The translations under genes were made by a program, and so were the position numbers. This document shows, piece after piece, positions 45,212 to 55,478 of a DNA stretch of 64,000 nucleotides. The first letter of the stretch is position 1; every line of letters begins with the position of its first letter. The notes under the pieces were generated by a model, which ran no database searches, was not told the origin of the DNA, and was given only the letters and a program-made list of their open reading frames with translations. This DNA is from Bacteroidales bacterium (GTDB taxonomy: Bacteria; Bacteroidota; Bacteroidia; Bacteroidales; VadinHA17): assembly GCA_017999895.1 (NCBI GenBank), contig JAGNKY010000004.1, positions 62,001 to 126,000 of the forward strand, written 5' to 3'.

Positions 45212-45895
45212 ATGCGGATTGACATTATAACCGTACTTCCTGAGTTACTTCAAAGTCCTCTTAATCATTCAATTATAAAAAGAGCGAAAGAAAAGGGACT
45301 TGTGGAAATTAACATTATCAACCTCAGGGATTTTACAAACGATCGTTATAAGACTGTCGATGATTACGCCTTTGGCGGCGGTGCGGGGATGGTGATGATG
45401 ATCGAACCGGTATGGAAGGCACTTGAGGCTCTTAAAGCCGAAAGAAATTATGATGAAATAATTTATACATCTCCCGACGGCATTAGGTTTGACCAGAAAC
45501 TTGCCAATCGTCTTTCTCTTAAAGAAAACCTCATTATCCTTGCAGGGCATTATAAAGGCATAGATCAGAGAATAAGAGATCATCTGATTACCATGGAAAT
45601 ATCAATAGGCGATTATGTCCTTTCAGGCGGCGAGCTTCCTGCCGCTGTTATCACTGATGCTATAGTACGTCTTCTCCCCGGGTCTCTTTCAGATGAACAG
45701 TCGGCCCTCACCGACTCCTTTCAGGACGACCTGCTTGCCCCGCCTGTATATACACGCCCGGCCGACTTCAGAGGATGGAAAGTACCTGATATTCTCCTGT
45801 CGGGAAATACTCCTGAAATAGAAAAATGGAGGCTCGAACAATCAATCGAACGCACAAAACGTTTAAGGCCTGATCTGTTGAAAAATGACAAATAA
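45212..45895 (+). CDS. trmD: tRNA (guanosine(37)-N1)-methyltransferase
   Basis: Methylates G37 next to the anticodon and so prevents frameshifting. It has 227 residues. The trefoil-knot SPOUT domain has [12 protein letters not shown] at the start, [15 protein letters not shown] (about 51-65), [14 protein letters not shown] (about 111-124) and [15 protein letters not shown] (about 131-145). The C-terminal domain includes [16 protein letters not shown]. Its last 11 bp overlap the downstream glycosidase gene in another frame, suggesting translational coupling. Confidence 0.97.
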   Translation: MRIDIITVLPELLQSPLNHSIIKRAKEKGLVEINIINLRDFTNDRYKTVDDYAFGGGAGMVMMIEPVWKALEALKAERNYDEIIYTSPDGIRFDQKLANRLSLKENLIILAGHYKGIDQRIRDHLITMEISIGDYVLSGGELPAAVITDAIVRLLPGSLSDEQSALTDSFQDDLLAPPVYTRPADFRGWKVPDILLSGNTPEIEKWRLEQSIERTKRLRPDLLKNDK

Positions 45896-48800
45896 ACTGC
45901 CTATAATACAGGTTATTGTAATGTTTTTCTTAACGGTTCTGCTTGCTTCATGCGGAAGTCCGTATAAGAATGACTGGCTCAAAAGGGGTTTCGTAACACC
46001 ACCCGATTCGGCAAAACCCGGCGTTTATTGGTACTTCATGGAAGGCAACATGGACAAGGAAGGCATTACACGTGACCTTGAATCAATGAAAAAAGCTGGA
46101 ATACGCTATGCTGTTTTCCTTGAAGTGAATGTCGGAATACCGAAGGGAAAGATTGAATTCATGAGCGATGAGTGGATTGATCTCTTTACCCATGCAGTGA
46201 GGGAGGCCGAACGACTGGGGATAAATATCATTCTTGGCTCAGGGCCGGGCTGGACAGGCAGCGGGGGACCATGGGTGAAACCTGAAGAATCAATGATGCA
46301 TATAGTATGGGCCGACACAATCCTTACCGGCCCTTCAATCTTCGATGCCACTCTCCCTCTACCTCTTCCAAGAAAACCTTTCTTCGGAGAACAAACTCTT
46401 ACCCCGGAACTCAAGAATCTCAGAGACAACTGGTATGAAGATGTAAGGGTGCTTGCTTTCCCTGCACTTGAAAAAAAACAGGGCATCGAAGACCTCGATG
46501 AAAAAGCTTTCTACTATAGAGCTCCATATACTTCCCAGCCAGGAGTCGTTCCGTTTATACTTTCCGTTGAAGCCGATACTGCAGGAAAAGAATCATTTCT
46601 AAAAAAAGATAAGATTATCGATCTCACCCCTCTTCTTCAGCCCGGTGGCCGACTTTCATGGAATGTTCCTTTCGGCCGGTGGACGGTTGTACGGTTCGGA
46701 AAAAGAAATAATGGTTCGGTTACGCGACCGGCTCCTCAGGCTGGACTCGGATTCGAGTCGGATAAATTCGATACTACAGCGCTGGCTAACCATTACAGGC
46801 AATATATTGGAAAACTTATAGAAAAGGTAAAACCATTTAAAAAACCTTCGGTAGGCGGATGGACAATACTTCACATAGATAGCTGGGAGATGGGAGCACA
46901 GAACTGGAGCCACAAATTCATTGATGAATTTATCAACCGAAGAGGCTATGACCCTGTGCTTTATCTACCAATATTCGCAGGTTACATAGTGAACTCACGC
47001 GATGAGAGCGAGAGGTTCTTATGGGATGTGAGACAGACAGTATCGGAACTCATTATCGAAAATCATGCGGAATATTTCAAAACGCTTGGCCGGCGCGATG
47101 GATTCACTCTTTCGATAGAGCCTTACGATATGACGCCAGTATCAGATTTCGACTTTGGCGCAGTTGCCGATATTCCAATGAGTGAATTCTGGACCCAGGG
47201 CTACGGATTCAATTCCGCGTATAGCTGTCTCGAAGCCACTTCCATAGGTCATGTAACCGGGAAAAACATAATAGCCGCCGAAGCATTCACAGCCAATCAT
47301 ACTGAAGCCTGGAGAAAATATCCGGGAAACATGAAAAACCAGACCGACTGGGCGCTTGCGCTCGGCATCAACAGATTTGTCTTTCACACCTTTGCGCACA
47401 AACCCCATGGAGATAATCTCATGCCCGGCATGACCATGGGGCCTTACGGAGTACACTGGGATCGTGGCCAGACGTGGTGGCCAATGGTAGGGGCTTATCA
47501 TAGTTATCTTTCACGCTGCCAGTTTATACTGATGCAGGGGAAACCGGTAGCAGATATTCTTTTCCTGCTTCCCGAAGGAGCTCCAAACGTATTCGTTCCA
47601 CTAGCTTCAGCGCTCGAAGGAACCGACACTATGCCTGATAAAAAATCCTACTCATTCGACGCCTGCTCACCTTCATATCTCATAAACAACGCATCAGCAG
47701 TGGAGAATAAAATCATTTTTCCGTCAGGAGCATCATACAGAATCCTCATCCTGCCTGAGATAGACGAAATGACACCGGAGCTGGCCGAGAAAATTGATTT
47801 CCTTCTCAAAAACGGCGCCTCTGTTGCAGGCATAAGACCGATAAAATCGCCATCTCTGTCAGGTTACCCGGCGTGTGACAATAAGCTGAACCAGATAACT
47901 CAAATAGTCTGGGGAATAGACTGGAAACAGGAAAGAAGCCGGATAAAGAGTATTAACGGGACATTTTTCAAACTCTATAAAGACAGAGATGAAAAGGCTT
48001 CGGGTGGAAAAAGTAACGAAAAGATGTTCGATTTTTATCCTCCTTACGATACTATTATCTCATTTTTAAAAAAGCTAAATGTCAAACCAGATTTTGTTTC
48101 TTCGGGAAATATACGTTATCACCACCGTACACTGCCCGACAGGGATATCTATTTCATTTCGAACAGGACAGGAGAAAAAATAACCGACACCTGCCGCTTC
48201 CGCGACGGAACATCACATGCGGAGCTATGGAATCCGCTTACCGCTGAAATTAAAAAGTCTTTAAGTGTAACAATATCCGAAGAAGGAGCAGCACTCCCTG
48301 TAGTTCTCGAACCTTACGGCAGCTATTTCGTTGTATTTTATAAAGATAAGAAAGATAAGAAAGATAAGAAAGATAAGGAAGATAAGGAAGAGCAAGCTGT
48401 AAAATTAGAGACCGGCAATGATTTTCCTGAAAAGGATGAAGTTATGGATATCAACGGACCGTGGAAAGTAACATTCGATCCTGCCCGCGGCGGCCCTGCT
48501 GGAGAAGTCGTTTTCGATTCACTTTACGACTGGACAGAATCCGGCGACTCAGGTATGAAGTATTATTCTGGCATTGCAGAATACCGGTGTACATTCAGCT
48601 TTCCGGAAGGAAGTTTTAATAAAAAGAAAAACCATTATTTTCTCAACACAGGAAAGGTAAACAATATTGCAAGGATAAAGGTAAACGGACGCGAAGCAGG
48701 CGTTCTATGGACTGACCCGTGGGAGCTCGAAATAACGTCGTTTTTAAAAAAGAAAGATAACCTGCTCGAAATCGAGGTTGCCAATCTATGGATCAACCGG

Positions 48801-48998
48801 CTGATTGGCGATGAGCAGGAGCCGTGGGATGGTATAGAAGATGGTCAATGGCCTGCCTGGCTCGAAAATGGCAGTCCGCGGCCCACAAACCGCATAACCT
48901 TCACCACACACAGATTCTGGAAGAAAGATGACCCGCTCGTGCCATCTGGACTTACAGGACCGGTAAAAATTGCTAAACTGCCAGTTAAAACAAAGTAA
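45885..48998 (+). CDS. GH106-like alpha-L-rhamnosidase lipoprotein
   Basis: A 1037-residue lipoprotein with lipobox LLASC (Cys about 23), so probably on the outer membrane. The body matches the large GH106/rhamnosidase-type proteins of Bacteroidota. [20 protein letters not shown] at about 47-66 starts the barrel, and [17 protein letters not shown] and [19 protein letters not shown] are conserved stretches. A C-terminal GH2-type sugar-binding domain follows ([31 protein letters not shown]). A lysine/aspartate linker (KDKKDKKDK) near residue 820 comes from a 9-bp tandem repeat. Release of rhamnose from plant or algal polysaccharides is expected. It overlaps trmD by 11 bp and no SusC/SusD pair is near. 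Confidence 0.85.
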   Translation: MTNKLPIIQVIVMFFLTVLLASCGSPYKNDWLKRGFVTPPDSAKPGVYWYFMEGNMDKEGITRDLESMKKAGIRYAVFLEVNVGIPKGKIEFMSDEWIDLFTHAVREAERLGINIILGSGPGWTGSGGPWVKPEESMMHIVWADTILTGPSIFDATLPLPLPRKPFFGEQTLTPELKNLRDNWYEDVRVLAFPALEKKQGIEDLDEKAFYYRAPYTSQPGVVPFILSVEADTAGKESFLKKDKIIDLTPLLQPGGRLSWNVPFGRWTVVRFGKRNNGSVTRPAPQAGLGFESDKFDTTALANHYRQYIGKLIEKVKPFKKPSVGGWTILHIDSWEMGAQNWSHKFIDEFINRRGYDPVLYLPIFAGYIVNSRDESERFLWDVRQTVSELIIENHAEYFKTLGRRDGFTLSIEPYDMTPVSDFDFGAVADIPMSEFWTQGYGFNSAYSCLEATSIGHVTGKNIIAAEAFTANHTEAWRKYPGNMKNQTDWALALGINRFVFHTFAHKPHGDNLMPGMTMGPYGVHWDRGQTWWPMVGAYHSYLSRCQFILMQGKPVADILFLLPEGAPNVFVPLASALEGTDTMPDKKSYSFDACSPSYLINNASAVENKIIFPSGASYRILILPEIDEMTPELAEKIDFLLKNGASVAGIRPIKSPSLSGYPACDNKLNQITQIVWGIDWKQERSRIKSINGTFFKLYKDRDEKASGGKSNEKMFDFYPPYDTIISFLKKLNVKPDFVSSGNIRYHHRTLPDRDIYFISNRTGEKITDTCRFRDGTSHAELWNPLTAEIKKSLSVTISEEGAALPVVLEPYGSYFVVFYKDKKDKKDKKDKEDKEEQAVKLETGNDFPEKDEVMDINGPWKVTFDPARGGPAGEVVFDSLYDWTESGDSGMKYYSGIAEYRCTFSFPEGSFNKKKNHYFLNTGKVNNIARIKVNGREAGVLWTDPWELEITSFLKKKDNLLEIEVANLWINRLIGDEQEPWDGIEDGQWPAWLENGSPRPTNRITFTTHRFWKKDDPLVPSGLTGPVKIAKLPVKTK
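48342..48386 (+). repeat. 9-bp in-frame tandem repeat in the GH106-like gene
   Basis: Four exact copies of AAAGATAAG and a fifth, GAAGATAAG, encode repeated Lys-Asp-Lys units. Copy changes would keep the frame and only alter linker length before the sugar-binding domain. Confidence 0.85.
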
Positions 48999-49311
48999 AA
49001 TTAAAGTTCAAAAACTTTATTTTGAAAAGAGAAAACTCTTTTGTAAGATTGCGGTCTGATTTGAAAACTTTATTTCGTTGACGAAATCGGGAAATGATAT
49101 TATCATTCTTTTCATACACTCGCTGATACCGACAGATATAAGTAATTTCTGGTTTGTTTCATTCGCTTATCAAAGCAGACAGGTAAGGCGTAGTTGCAAT
49201 TTTAGACTTCTTACGGTAAGGTGACTGCCGGGATTTCTGCTTTATTTCCAGATAAAATTCGATCTAAACTCAAAACATGTTTATTATTTAAAAAATTTAA
49301 AAATCAATAAA
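48999..49311. other. Intergenic region with short hairpins upstream of rocD
   Basis: No gene is visible. AAAAGAG-AAAA-CTCTTTT (49026-49043) and ATTTCGT-TG-ACGAAAT (49073-49088) are perfect short hairpins, and AAAACTTTATTT is repeated around 49010 and 49064. The rest probably holds the rocD promoter, but no clear TAnnTTTG was found. Confidence 0.5.
49026..49043 (+). terminator. Terminator-like hairpin after the GH106-like gene
   Basis: A perfect 7-bp stem, AAAAGAG/CTCTTTT, with an AAAA loop lies 28 bp after the stop. The right arm ends in TTTT, which can serve as a short U-tract. The stem is weak in G+C. Confidence 0.45.
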
Positions 49312-50523
49312 ATGAATATCCAGGATTATATTAAAAGAGAAGAGACTTACGGAGCGCATAACTACCATCCGCTTCCTGTTGTGCTCGACAGAGGCAAAGG
49401 ACCTTTTGTATGGGACGTGGAAGGCAAAAGATATTATGATTTCCTTTCATCCTATTCTGCAGTAAATCAGGGACATTGCCACCCAAAAATAGTCAAGGCT
49501 CTTGTAAGTCAGGCAAAAAAACTCACTCTCACATCGAGAGCATTTTATAATTCAGTACTTGGTGAATATGAAGAATATGTAACGAAATATTTCGGTTATG
49601 ACAAGGTTCTTCCCATGAACACGGGTGCCGAAGGAGATGAAACGGCTCTTAAGCTATGCCGGAAATGGGCATATAAGAAAAAAGGCATTAAGGAATATAA
49701 TGCAAAGATTATTGCCTGTGCGGGCAATTTCCATGGCCGTACTATCACCGTTATATCTATGTCGACCGACCCTGATGCAAGGAACCATTATGGTCCTTAC
49801 ACACCGGGCTTTATCATTATACCTTACAATGATTTGAAGGCTCTTGAAGAGGCTCTTCAGGACCCCGATGTTGCAGGGTTCCTTGTCGAACCGATACAGG
49901 GCGAAGCAGGTGTGGTTGTTCCTGATGATGGTTACCTCAGAAAAGCATACGATATGTGTAAGGCTAAGAATGTATTGTTCATTGCCGATGAGGTTCAGAC
50001 AGGAATAGGCAGAACGGGTAAGCTTCTTGCATGCGACCATGAAGGTGTGCGCCCCGATATACTAATACTCGGAAAAGCCCTCGGCGGAGGCGTTTATCCT
50101 GTTTCGGCAGTCCTTGCCGACGACGACATCATGCTGACAATACTCCCTGGTGAACATGGCTCCACTTTCGGAGGCAATCCGCTTGCCGCAAAAGTTGCAA
50201 TTGCTGCACTGGAAGTGATAAAAAATGAAAAACTAACTGAAAATGCTGACCGTCTTGGAAAAATATTCCGCGATGAAATTAACAGTATCAAATCAGAAAT
50301 GATTGATTTCGTAAGAGGTAAAGGGCTGCTGAATGCGGTGGGTATTAAACCAAAAAACGGTAAAACTGCATGGGACGTTTGCCTCGCAATGAAAGACAAC
50401 GGCCTTATTGCAAAACCAACGCACGAACATATAATACGCTTTGCCCCTCCTCTGGTAATTACTGAAAAACAGCTCAGAGAAGCTATTGATATCATCACTG
50501 AAACATTCAAGATGTTCCAGTAA
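49312..50523 (+). CDS. rocD: Ornithine aminotransferase
   Basis: A class III PLP-dependent aminotransferase of 403 residues that interconverts ornithine and glutamate semialdehyde. The N-terminal [34 protein letters not shown] (about 141-154), [14 protein letters not shown] (Asp about 226) and the PLP lysine in [15 protein letters not shown] (Lys about 255) are all present. [10 protein letters not shown] follows. The match to rocD is better than to argD because of the [13 protein letters not shown] start. With argF and the arginine decarboxylase it gives several routes for arginine and ornithine nitrogen in this region. Confidence 0.94.
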   Translation: MNIQDYIKREETYGAHNYHPLPVVLDRGKGPFVWDVEGKRYYDFLSSYSAVNQGHCHPKIVKALVSQAKKLTLTSRAFYNSVLGEYEEYVTKYFGYDKVLPMNTGAEGDETALKLCRKWAYKKKGIKEYNAKIIACAGNFHGRTITVISMSTDPDARNHYGPYTPGFIIIPYNDLKALEEALQDPDVAGFLVEPIQGEAGVVVPDDGYLRKAYDMCKAKNVLFIADEVQTGIGRTGKLLACDHEGVRPDILILGKALGGGVYPVSAVLADDDIMLTILPGEHGSTFGGNPLAAKVAIAALEVIKNEKLTENADRLGKIFRDEINSIKSEMIDFVRGKGLLNAVGIKPKNGKTAWDVCLAMKDNGLIAKPTHEHIIRFAPPLVITEKQLREAIDIITETFKMFQ

Positions 50524-50602
50524 AATAGTTTAGAAATAACTAAACTGTTAGCCCTTTCGATTTAAAAGAATATTCTTTTTATATCTTTAATATTCAAATC
50601 GT

Positions 50603-50648
50603 AATAGCCTGAAGGTCAGTCCTTTATAAGGTCGACTTCCGGGCTATT
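50603..50648. other. Long interrupted hairpin between rocD and a membrane-protein gene
   Basis: AATAGCC (50603-50609) pairs with GGCTATT (50642-50648), GAAG with CTTC and TC with GA inside, and CCTT-TAT-AAGG caps the structure. Only single-base bulges and a small internal loop interrupt it. No U-tract follows on the plus strand. It may be a processed 3' end, a terminator without U-tract or a dispersed hairpin element. Confidence 0.5.
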
Positions 50649-50731
50649 CAATATTATTTACTGAAAAGTATAAAAATTATCAGAAAACATAAAAACCGGA
50701 ATAATTAATACATTTGTAAAAACCTGAAAAT

Positions 50732-51610
50732 ATGAAGAAATCTCTCATCTGGTTATTAGCTGTGATAATCACTATCGCCGCTTCAGTGTATCAGAGAATG
50801 ACGGGTCCGACCAACCCGAAAAAGGCAGAAGTTCAGGTGAACGGTCAGGTTTACAGGATAAAACTTGTAAGGAGCCTGGGACTTGATGAACAACCGGTTA
50901 TACAACTTGCAATTTACGATTCAACAGTTTCCGCAAGGTTGTACTATAAGAGATTTAAAACTTCGGATGATTATACTGAAACTGAGTTCAAATATAGAAT
51001 TATTCCTGTCAACTCATTTATAATGAATAAAATATTCGATATAAATGAAATAAAGGGTTTTTTTGCGTCCGTGCCACAGCAACCCCCTGCCGGCAAGCTT
51101 CAGTATTATATCGAGATTACCGATAACGCCGGCACAAAAACTCTATTCAAAGAAAATCCTATAGTTGTCAGGTTTAAAGGTGCTGTACCTGGATGGGCAC
51201 TTGTACCTCATATAATAATAATGTTCATTGCCATGTTATTCTCCACGCTGGCGGGAATTATGGCGATTGCTCGAAACACATCATATAAGAAATATGCGGT
51301 ATGGACTCTTATTCTGATTACCGCAGGCGGTTTGATTTTTGGCCCCATTGTTCAGTATTATGCTTTCGGACAACTATGGACCGGGGTACCCTTCGGATGG
51401 GATCTTACCGACAACAAAACACTCATCGCTTTTATTTTCTGGCTTCTGGCTGTTATAATGAACAGAAAAAAAGAGCGGCCTCTTTACACTGTGCTTGCAG
51501 CTTTTATCCTTCTGATTGTATTTTCCATCCCTCACAGTTTACTGGGTTCGGAACTTGACTATGAAAGTGGAAAAGTTTTGCAAGGTTATCTTTCAATATT
51601 TTTCGGATAA
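50732..51610 (+). CDS. Membrane protein of unknown function
   Basis: A 292-residue protein. A signal-anchor segment (about 4-20) is followed by an extracytoplasmic beta-rich domain (about 30-150, with VQVNGQVYRIKLVRSLG and YYIEITDNAGTK). Four membrane helices follow (about 158-178, 190-212, 226-243, 252-270). The helices include FGPIVQYYAFGQLWTGVPFG, a glycine- and aromatic-rich stretch that may line a pocket. I recognise no family. It stands alone, 75 bp before the second ECF sigma gene. Confidence 0.8.
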   Translation: MKKSLIWLLAVIITIAASVYQRMTGPTNPKKAEVQVNGQVYRIKLVRSLGLDEQPVIQLAIYDSTVSARLYYKRFKTSDDYTETEFKYRIIPVNSFIMNKIFDINEIKGFFASVPQQPPAGKLQYYIEITDNAGTKTLFKENPIVVRFKGAVPGWALVPHIIIMFIAMLFSTLAGIMAIARNTSYKKYAVWTLILITAGGLIFGPIVQYYAFGQLWTGVPFGWDLTDNKTLIAFIFWLLAVIMNRKKERPLYTVLAAFILLIVFSIPHSLLGSELDYESGKVLQGYLSIFFG

Positions 51611-51726
51611 GAATTAAATCCTTTTGTTTTCCGTGCATCACACAATATTTTTTTTTCGTCTTTTTCAGAGAAAAAAGATAAATAGTGAACCCTGTACTAA
51701 AAATAAGGACAACACTTTGCTATGAA

Positions 51727-52290
51727 ATGAATAATGAAGAAGCCGCTTACAGAAACATCCATCAGGATCTAATAGACGGATGCAAAAACGGCGACCCTAA
51801 AGCACAGTTCCAGATTTACAAGCTTTATTATAAAGCCATGTATAACACGTGTCTGAGAATAGTTAACGACAGTATGGAAGCCGAGGATATAATGCAGGAA
51901 TCTTTTCTTTCGGCATTCGAAAAAATTGATACGTACTCCGGTACGGTAAGCTTTGGCGCCTGGCTCAAAAAAATAGTAATAAACAGGTCGCTCGACGCAC
52001 TTAACAAAAGAAAAACGATTTTTGAAGAAATAGAATCTTACCCTGCAATAATTGACGACGATTATGATGATAAGCTTTATATTGAGGAAGTGGAGACGAA
52101 AGTGGAAGAGATAAAAAAGGCAATAGAGAAACTACCCGATGGGTACAGGATTATAATATCGCTTTACCTTATTGAAGGATATGACCATGACGAGATATCA
52201 GAGATTCTTTCAATAAGCAGCAGCACTTCAAGGTCACAACTTTCAAGAGCCAGACAGAAGCTGTTAGGCGAACTTAAAAAAAACATGTAA
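51727..52290 (+). CDS. ECF-type RNA polymerase sigma factor (second)
   Basis: I start at the ATG at 51727 (MNNEEAAYRNIHQDLIDG), giving 187 residues. A GTG at 51685 would add a poorly conserved leader. Region 2 has KAMYNTCLRIVNDSMEAEDI, MQESFLSAFEKI and GAWLKKIVINRSLDALNKRK. Region 4 has LPDGYRIIISLYLIEGYDHD and EISEILSISSSTSRSQLSRAR. It starts an operon with a single-pass membrane protein and an exported beta-repeat protein. Its make-up parallels the other ECF operon at 8.7-10.1 kb. Confidence 0.93.
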   Translation: MNNEEAAYRNIHQDLIDGCKNGDPKAQFQIYKLYYKAMYNTCLRIVNDSMEAEDIMQESFLSAFEKIDTYSGTVSFGAWLKKIVINRSLDALNKRKTIFEEIESYPAIIDDDYDDKLYIEEVETKVEEIKKAIEKLPDGYRIIISLYLIEGYDHDEISEILSISSSTSRSQLSRARQKLLGELKKNM

Positions 52291-52301
52291 AACAGCAAGA
52301 A

Positions 52302-52865
52302 ATGAAAAATATAGATGAAATTATCAGGGAAAACAGAAATCAATTCGACGATAAAGAGCCGATGGAAGGTCATTTCGAACGATTCGAATGGAAACTTCAG
52401 AGAAGACTCCATCCGCCTGCCAATAAACGAAATATACTGCCTTACCTATTGAGAGCAGCAATAATCGCTGCATTCATATCAATATCCTCAATCTGGATAT
52501 GGGATAATTACCTGAGGCCTGATAAAGACCGGATGACTCTGGGAGATGTTTCCCCGCAATACAGAGAGGTGGAGAATTATTATCTGCGTGAAGTTAGCAT
52601 TATGAAAAATGAACTTAACAGAGCTGAGTTCAGCTTAAGTCCTGAACAGAAAAAGATGCTGAACAGTGAATTGAAAAGTATGGATTCAATTTATATCCAG
52701 CTTCAAAAAGACCTTAAAGCAAATCCTAATGATGAAAGAATAATTAATTCCATGATCGAGCATTATCAGATGAAAGTCGAGGTAATGTCATATATACTGA
52801 ACCAGTTAAAAGCTATAAAAGATGAAAATCAAAAAACCGGAGAAAATGAAAAATTTTCTATTTAA
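52302..52865 (+). CDS. Single-pass membrane protein, probable anti-sigma factor
   Basis: A 187-residue protein with about 45 cytosolic residues, one membrane helix (about 47-64) and a helical, charged outer domain of about 115 residues (MTLGDVSPQYREVENYYLRE, EQKKMLNSELKSMDSIYIQL). Position 11 bp after a sigma gene and topology suggest an anti-sigma factor. A zinc-finger anti-sigma motif is absent. Its end overlaps or abuts the start of the next gene. Confidence 0.72.
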   Translation: MKNIDEIIRENRNQFDDKEPMEGHFERFEWKLQRRLHPPANKRNILPYLLRAAIIAAFISISSIWIWDNYLRPDKDRMTLGDVSPQYREVENYYLREVSIMKNELNRAEFSLSPEQKKMLNSELKSMDSIYIQLQKDLKANPNDERIINSMIEHYQMKVEVMSYILNQLKAIKDENQKTGENEKFSI

Positions 52866-53919
52866 AAGAGGAATGTTGCTTTTAATTGCACTTCTTCCAG
52901 CTATACAGGCCATTACGCAGGAAGTAACAAAGGAATTCAGAAAAGAATTCGTTGCCGATGAAAACACTGTGGTTGATTTGAATAACAGATATGGCAATGT
53001 GGTCGTTGCAAGCTGGAACAATAACAAAGTAGATATTTATGTAAAAATAACAGTCGAACATCCCGACAGAAGCAAAGCAGAAGAACTCATCAACCTTATA
53101 GACATACGGTTTGAGGAAATGCCTGGGAAAGTGACGGCAGAAACCATCATCTACGACAAATTCAACTCTTCAGTATGGGGTAAAAACAAAAGATTCAGCA
53201 TCAACTATACGGTGAAAATGCCTTACAACTCAGGACTTGTGCTGACAAACAAATATGGAGATACATTTATAGATGAACTCGGAGGACATGCTGACCTTAA
53301 CGTTAAATATGGCAACCTTACCGTTACAGAGCTTACGAGAGGCGACGAAAAGCCTATCAATCATATAAATATCGGATATGGAAAAGCACTTATAAAATCG
53401 GCCGGGTGGCTCGATCTTTACCTCAGATATGCAACGATGGTAGAACTACCTTCAGCCAGAGCTCTGCTTATTGATAGTAAATATTCCAAAATCAAAATTG
53501 GAAATGTGAGCTCTATGGTTGTCACTTCAAGATATGATAATTACTCAATTGATAAAATAAATAATCTGATAATGGAAACCGGCTATACAACACTTAATGT
53601 GGGAACTATCGAGAAGAAATTTGTTATCGAAGGGAACTATGGTTCGATAAATGTAGATAATGTGCCGAAAAATTTCGATTCGATCGACATTAATACAAAA
53701 TATACAGGTGTAAGAATTGGAATCGATCCGGCGGCAAGCTATAAACTGGACGGAACATCATCATATTCGTCAATAAAATTTCCGGAAGAACATCTGACTA
53801 TTAAGAAGAGAATTATTGAAAATACATCATCGGAAATTGAAGGGATCGTCGGTACAGAACAAAATACTTCATCCACAGTTAAGGTCAGAACATCATACGG
53901 ATCGGTAAAATTATATTAA
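52846..53919 (+). CDS. Exported beta-ladder protein with periodic tyrosine repeats
   Basis: From the ATG at 52846 the protein has 357 residues; a second ATG 24 bp upstream is possible. The signal peptide is about 1-24. The mature part contains repeated x-Y-(G/S/T)-x motifs (NRYGNV, NKYGDT, VKYGNL, IGYGKA, SKYSKI, TGYTTL, GNYGSI, TKYTGV, SSYSSI, TSYGSV). From residue 137 to 307 the tyrosines recur every 17-23 residues, often 17-18. This fits a right-handed beta-helix of the kind seen in DUF4097-like proteins. It is the last gene of the ECF operon and may be its periplasmic sensor or effector. Confidence 0.78.
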   Translation: MKNFLFKRGMLLLIALLPAIQAITQEVTKEFRKEFVADENTVVDLNNRYGNVVVASWNNNKVDIYVKITVEHPDRSKAEELINLIDIRFEEMPGKVTAETIIYDKFNSSVWGKNKRFSINYTVKMPYNSGLVLTNKYGDTFIDELGGHADLNVKYGNLTVTELTRGDEKPINHINIGYGKALIKSAGWLDLYLRYATMVELPSARALLIDSKYSKIKIGNVSSMVVTSRYDNYSIDKINNLIMETGYTTLNVGTIEKKFVIEGNYGSINVDNVPKNFDSIDINTKYTGVRIGIDPAASYKLDGTSSYSSIKFPEEHLTIKKRIIENTSSEIEGIVGTEQNTSSTVKVRTSYGSVKLY

Positions 53920-53982
53920 TCAATTACTATCCGCCCAAAGACCGGCTTGATTTTAGCGATGAAAACTATAATAAGAAGCGTT

Positions 53983-54738
53983 TTATTTATCGTTCTCGTT
54001 AAGAAATCTGGTTCTCTTTTGGAGAAATTCTAAAACAATATACCCTAATCCTATTAAAATACAGGCAATTAATATGAAGTAATTGAAATGAGTTTCTTTT
54101 TCTACTATTTCACCGGAAAAATCAAAAACAAAAAAAATAAAAAACAAAGCTATTAATCCGTTTTTTTCCTTTTTCAAGACTTTCTTCCAGTTAAATGGTG
54201 AATCAGGCTTTACAAATTTTTTAAATTTTGGAATAAATGCCGGAACATTTTTTGACCATTCCAAAAATCTATCTCCGAATTTTTTCCTTAAAAATTGCTC
54301 TTCTGCAAACATGATTCTTTCATAGTAAATCCAATATAAAAGACAAAATACTATAATAAACCACAGGTTCGCCGTAAGCATAGCAGGACCCATCCACATA
54401 AAGAAATTGCCAAGATAAAGCGGATGCCTGACAATTGAATACAAACCTGAAGTATTAAGTTGGTCCGCAATCTGACCTTCCTTTGTATTTCGTCCAGATG
54501 TGTTTTTTGGGGTATGACCGACAGTATAAACTCTGATGGACAAACCAATTAAGCTTACCAACAAACAGAACATCTCATAATAAATCTCATAAGGAGTCTC
54601 TTCCAGAAAGAAGGTTCCCGGTTTTATTTCTGTCCTTAAATACAGGATATATCCAATAAGCAGAATAATCAAAGGTAAATAACTTCTATGCTTGAAGAGC
54701 CAGATTCCTTGTTTTTCGAACTCTTCCTGTAATGCCAT
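53983..54738 (-). CDS. Isoprenylcysteine/phospholipid methyltransferase-family membrane protein
   Basis: A 251-residue membrane protein with about six hydrophobic segments. The conserved SAM-binding part of the ICMT/PEMT family is GLYSIVRHPLYLGNFFMWMG (about 97-116) followed by YYERIMFAEEQFLRKKFGDR and EWSKNVPAFIP. The bacterial substrates are mostly unknown; lipids are likely. The gene appears to be alone. Confidence 0.88.
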   Translation of the reverse strand: MALQEEFEKQGIWLFKHRSYLPLIILLIGYILYLRTEIKPGTFFLEETPYEIYYEMFCLLVSLIGLSIRVYTVGHTPKNTSGRNTKEGQIADQLNTSGLYSIVRHPLYLGNFFMWMGPAMLTANLWFIIVFCLLYWIYYERIMFAEEQFLRKKFGDRFLEWSKNVPAFIPKFKKFVKPDSPFNWKKVLKKEKNGLIALFFIFFVFDFSGEIVEKETHFNYFILIACILIGLGYIVLEFLQKRTRFLNENDK

Positions 54739-54869
54739 ATTACTTGATAAATTTAGTATTGTACTTTTTGCAATTCAAGACTTCGCACAAACTTCTGGTT
54801 AATGTAACCAAAAATCCCCCTCAAATAAAGTGATATTAATTATAACTATAAACTTAATCCACTCCAAAC

Positions 54870-55253
54870 TTACGATTTCCATAAACCATGAATATTGCAG
54901 TATTCCCTTGCTTCAATGTTCTCCACGCTTGTTGCTCCTGTCTCGAATTCTGCTTCTGGCTTATCTCCAGGTTTCAGGAATTTTTTGCAAGATCTCCCAT
55001 CCACAATTATCTCTATCCATTCGATATAATGTTTCTCCTCCATTGGATGTGGCTGGGAACCAATCATTACTCTGACTCCAGTGGCTGTTTTTTCAATTAC
55101 CGGTACATGCTTTTCTTTACTTGCATCGACAGTATTTTCAACCATAAGCATCATCGGTTTTCCGCAACAAACAAGTTGCCCTCCTCCTACATGCAGCACT
55201 TCGACTACATTACCGCAGACGCTGCATTTGTAAATCTGTTTCTGTTTTATCAT
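54870..55253 (-). CDS. dfx: Desulfoferrodoxin (2Fe superoxide reductase)
   Basis: A 127-residue superoxide reductase that reduces superoxide to hydrogen peroxide without making oxygen. The N-terminal desulforedoxin-like Fe(Cys)4 site is YKCSVCGNV (Cys 10 and 13) with LVCCGKPM (Cys 29 and 30). The catalytic Fe(His)4Cys site uses [22 protein letters not shown] and [10 protein letters not shown] (Cys and His near the end). It has a strong AAGGAGG ribosome binding site, unusual here. The flavodiiron and rubredoxin genes are just upstream on the same strand, and rubredoxin is the usual electron donor. Confidence 0.97.
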   Translation of the reverse strand: MIKQKQIYKCSVCGNVVEVLHVGGGQLVCCGKPMMLMVENTVDASKEKHVPVIEKTATGVRVMIGSQPHPMEEKHYIEWIEIIVDGRSCKKFLKPGDKPEAEFETGATSVENIEAREYCNIHGLWKS

Positions 55254-55260
55254 ATCTATG

Positions 55261-55267
55261 CCTCCTT
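55261..55267 (-). promoter_or_regulatory. Strong Shine-Dalgarno sequence of dfx
   Basis: AAGGAGG on the minus strand is 7 nt before the ATG at 55253. This is an ideal Shine-Dalgarno sequence in a genome where most starts lack one. Confidence 0.75.
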
Positions 55268-55360
55268 ATTAAGTTTTTTTATTTTAATTAAGAAAAATAA
55301 CTGATGTATAAATAATTTGCTTAGTATTTAAATTCCAATAAGTTATATTATTCAATCCAT

Positions 55361-55451
55361 TCTATTTGCCCCCTGAATCACTGCCTGCTTCTATTTGCCC
55401 ACTAAATCACTGCCTGCTTCTATTTGCCCCCTAAATCCGCCAGCTGGCGGA
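55361..55451. repeat. 29-bp tandem repeat with a terminal palindrome
   Basis: Two full units and one partial unit of 29 bp start at 55361, 55390 and 55419 (TCTATTTGCCC..CTAAATCACTGCC type). The third runs into a perfect 16-bp palindrome, TCCGCCAGCTGGCGGA (55436-55451), also present in near form at 6108. It lies between fprA and dfx. Confidence 0.8.
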
Positions 55452-55478
55452 CTTTTCACTGCAGTACTTAAAATAGCT

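Noticed and set aside
55361..55437. 29-bp repeat considered as a CRISPR array
   Set aside because: The units are directly adjacent without spacers and there are no cas genes.
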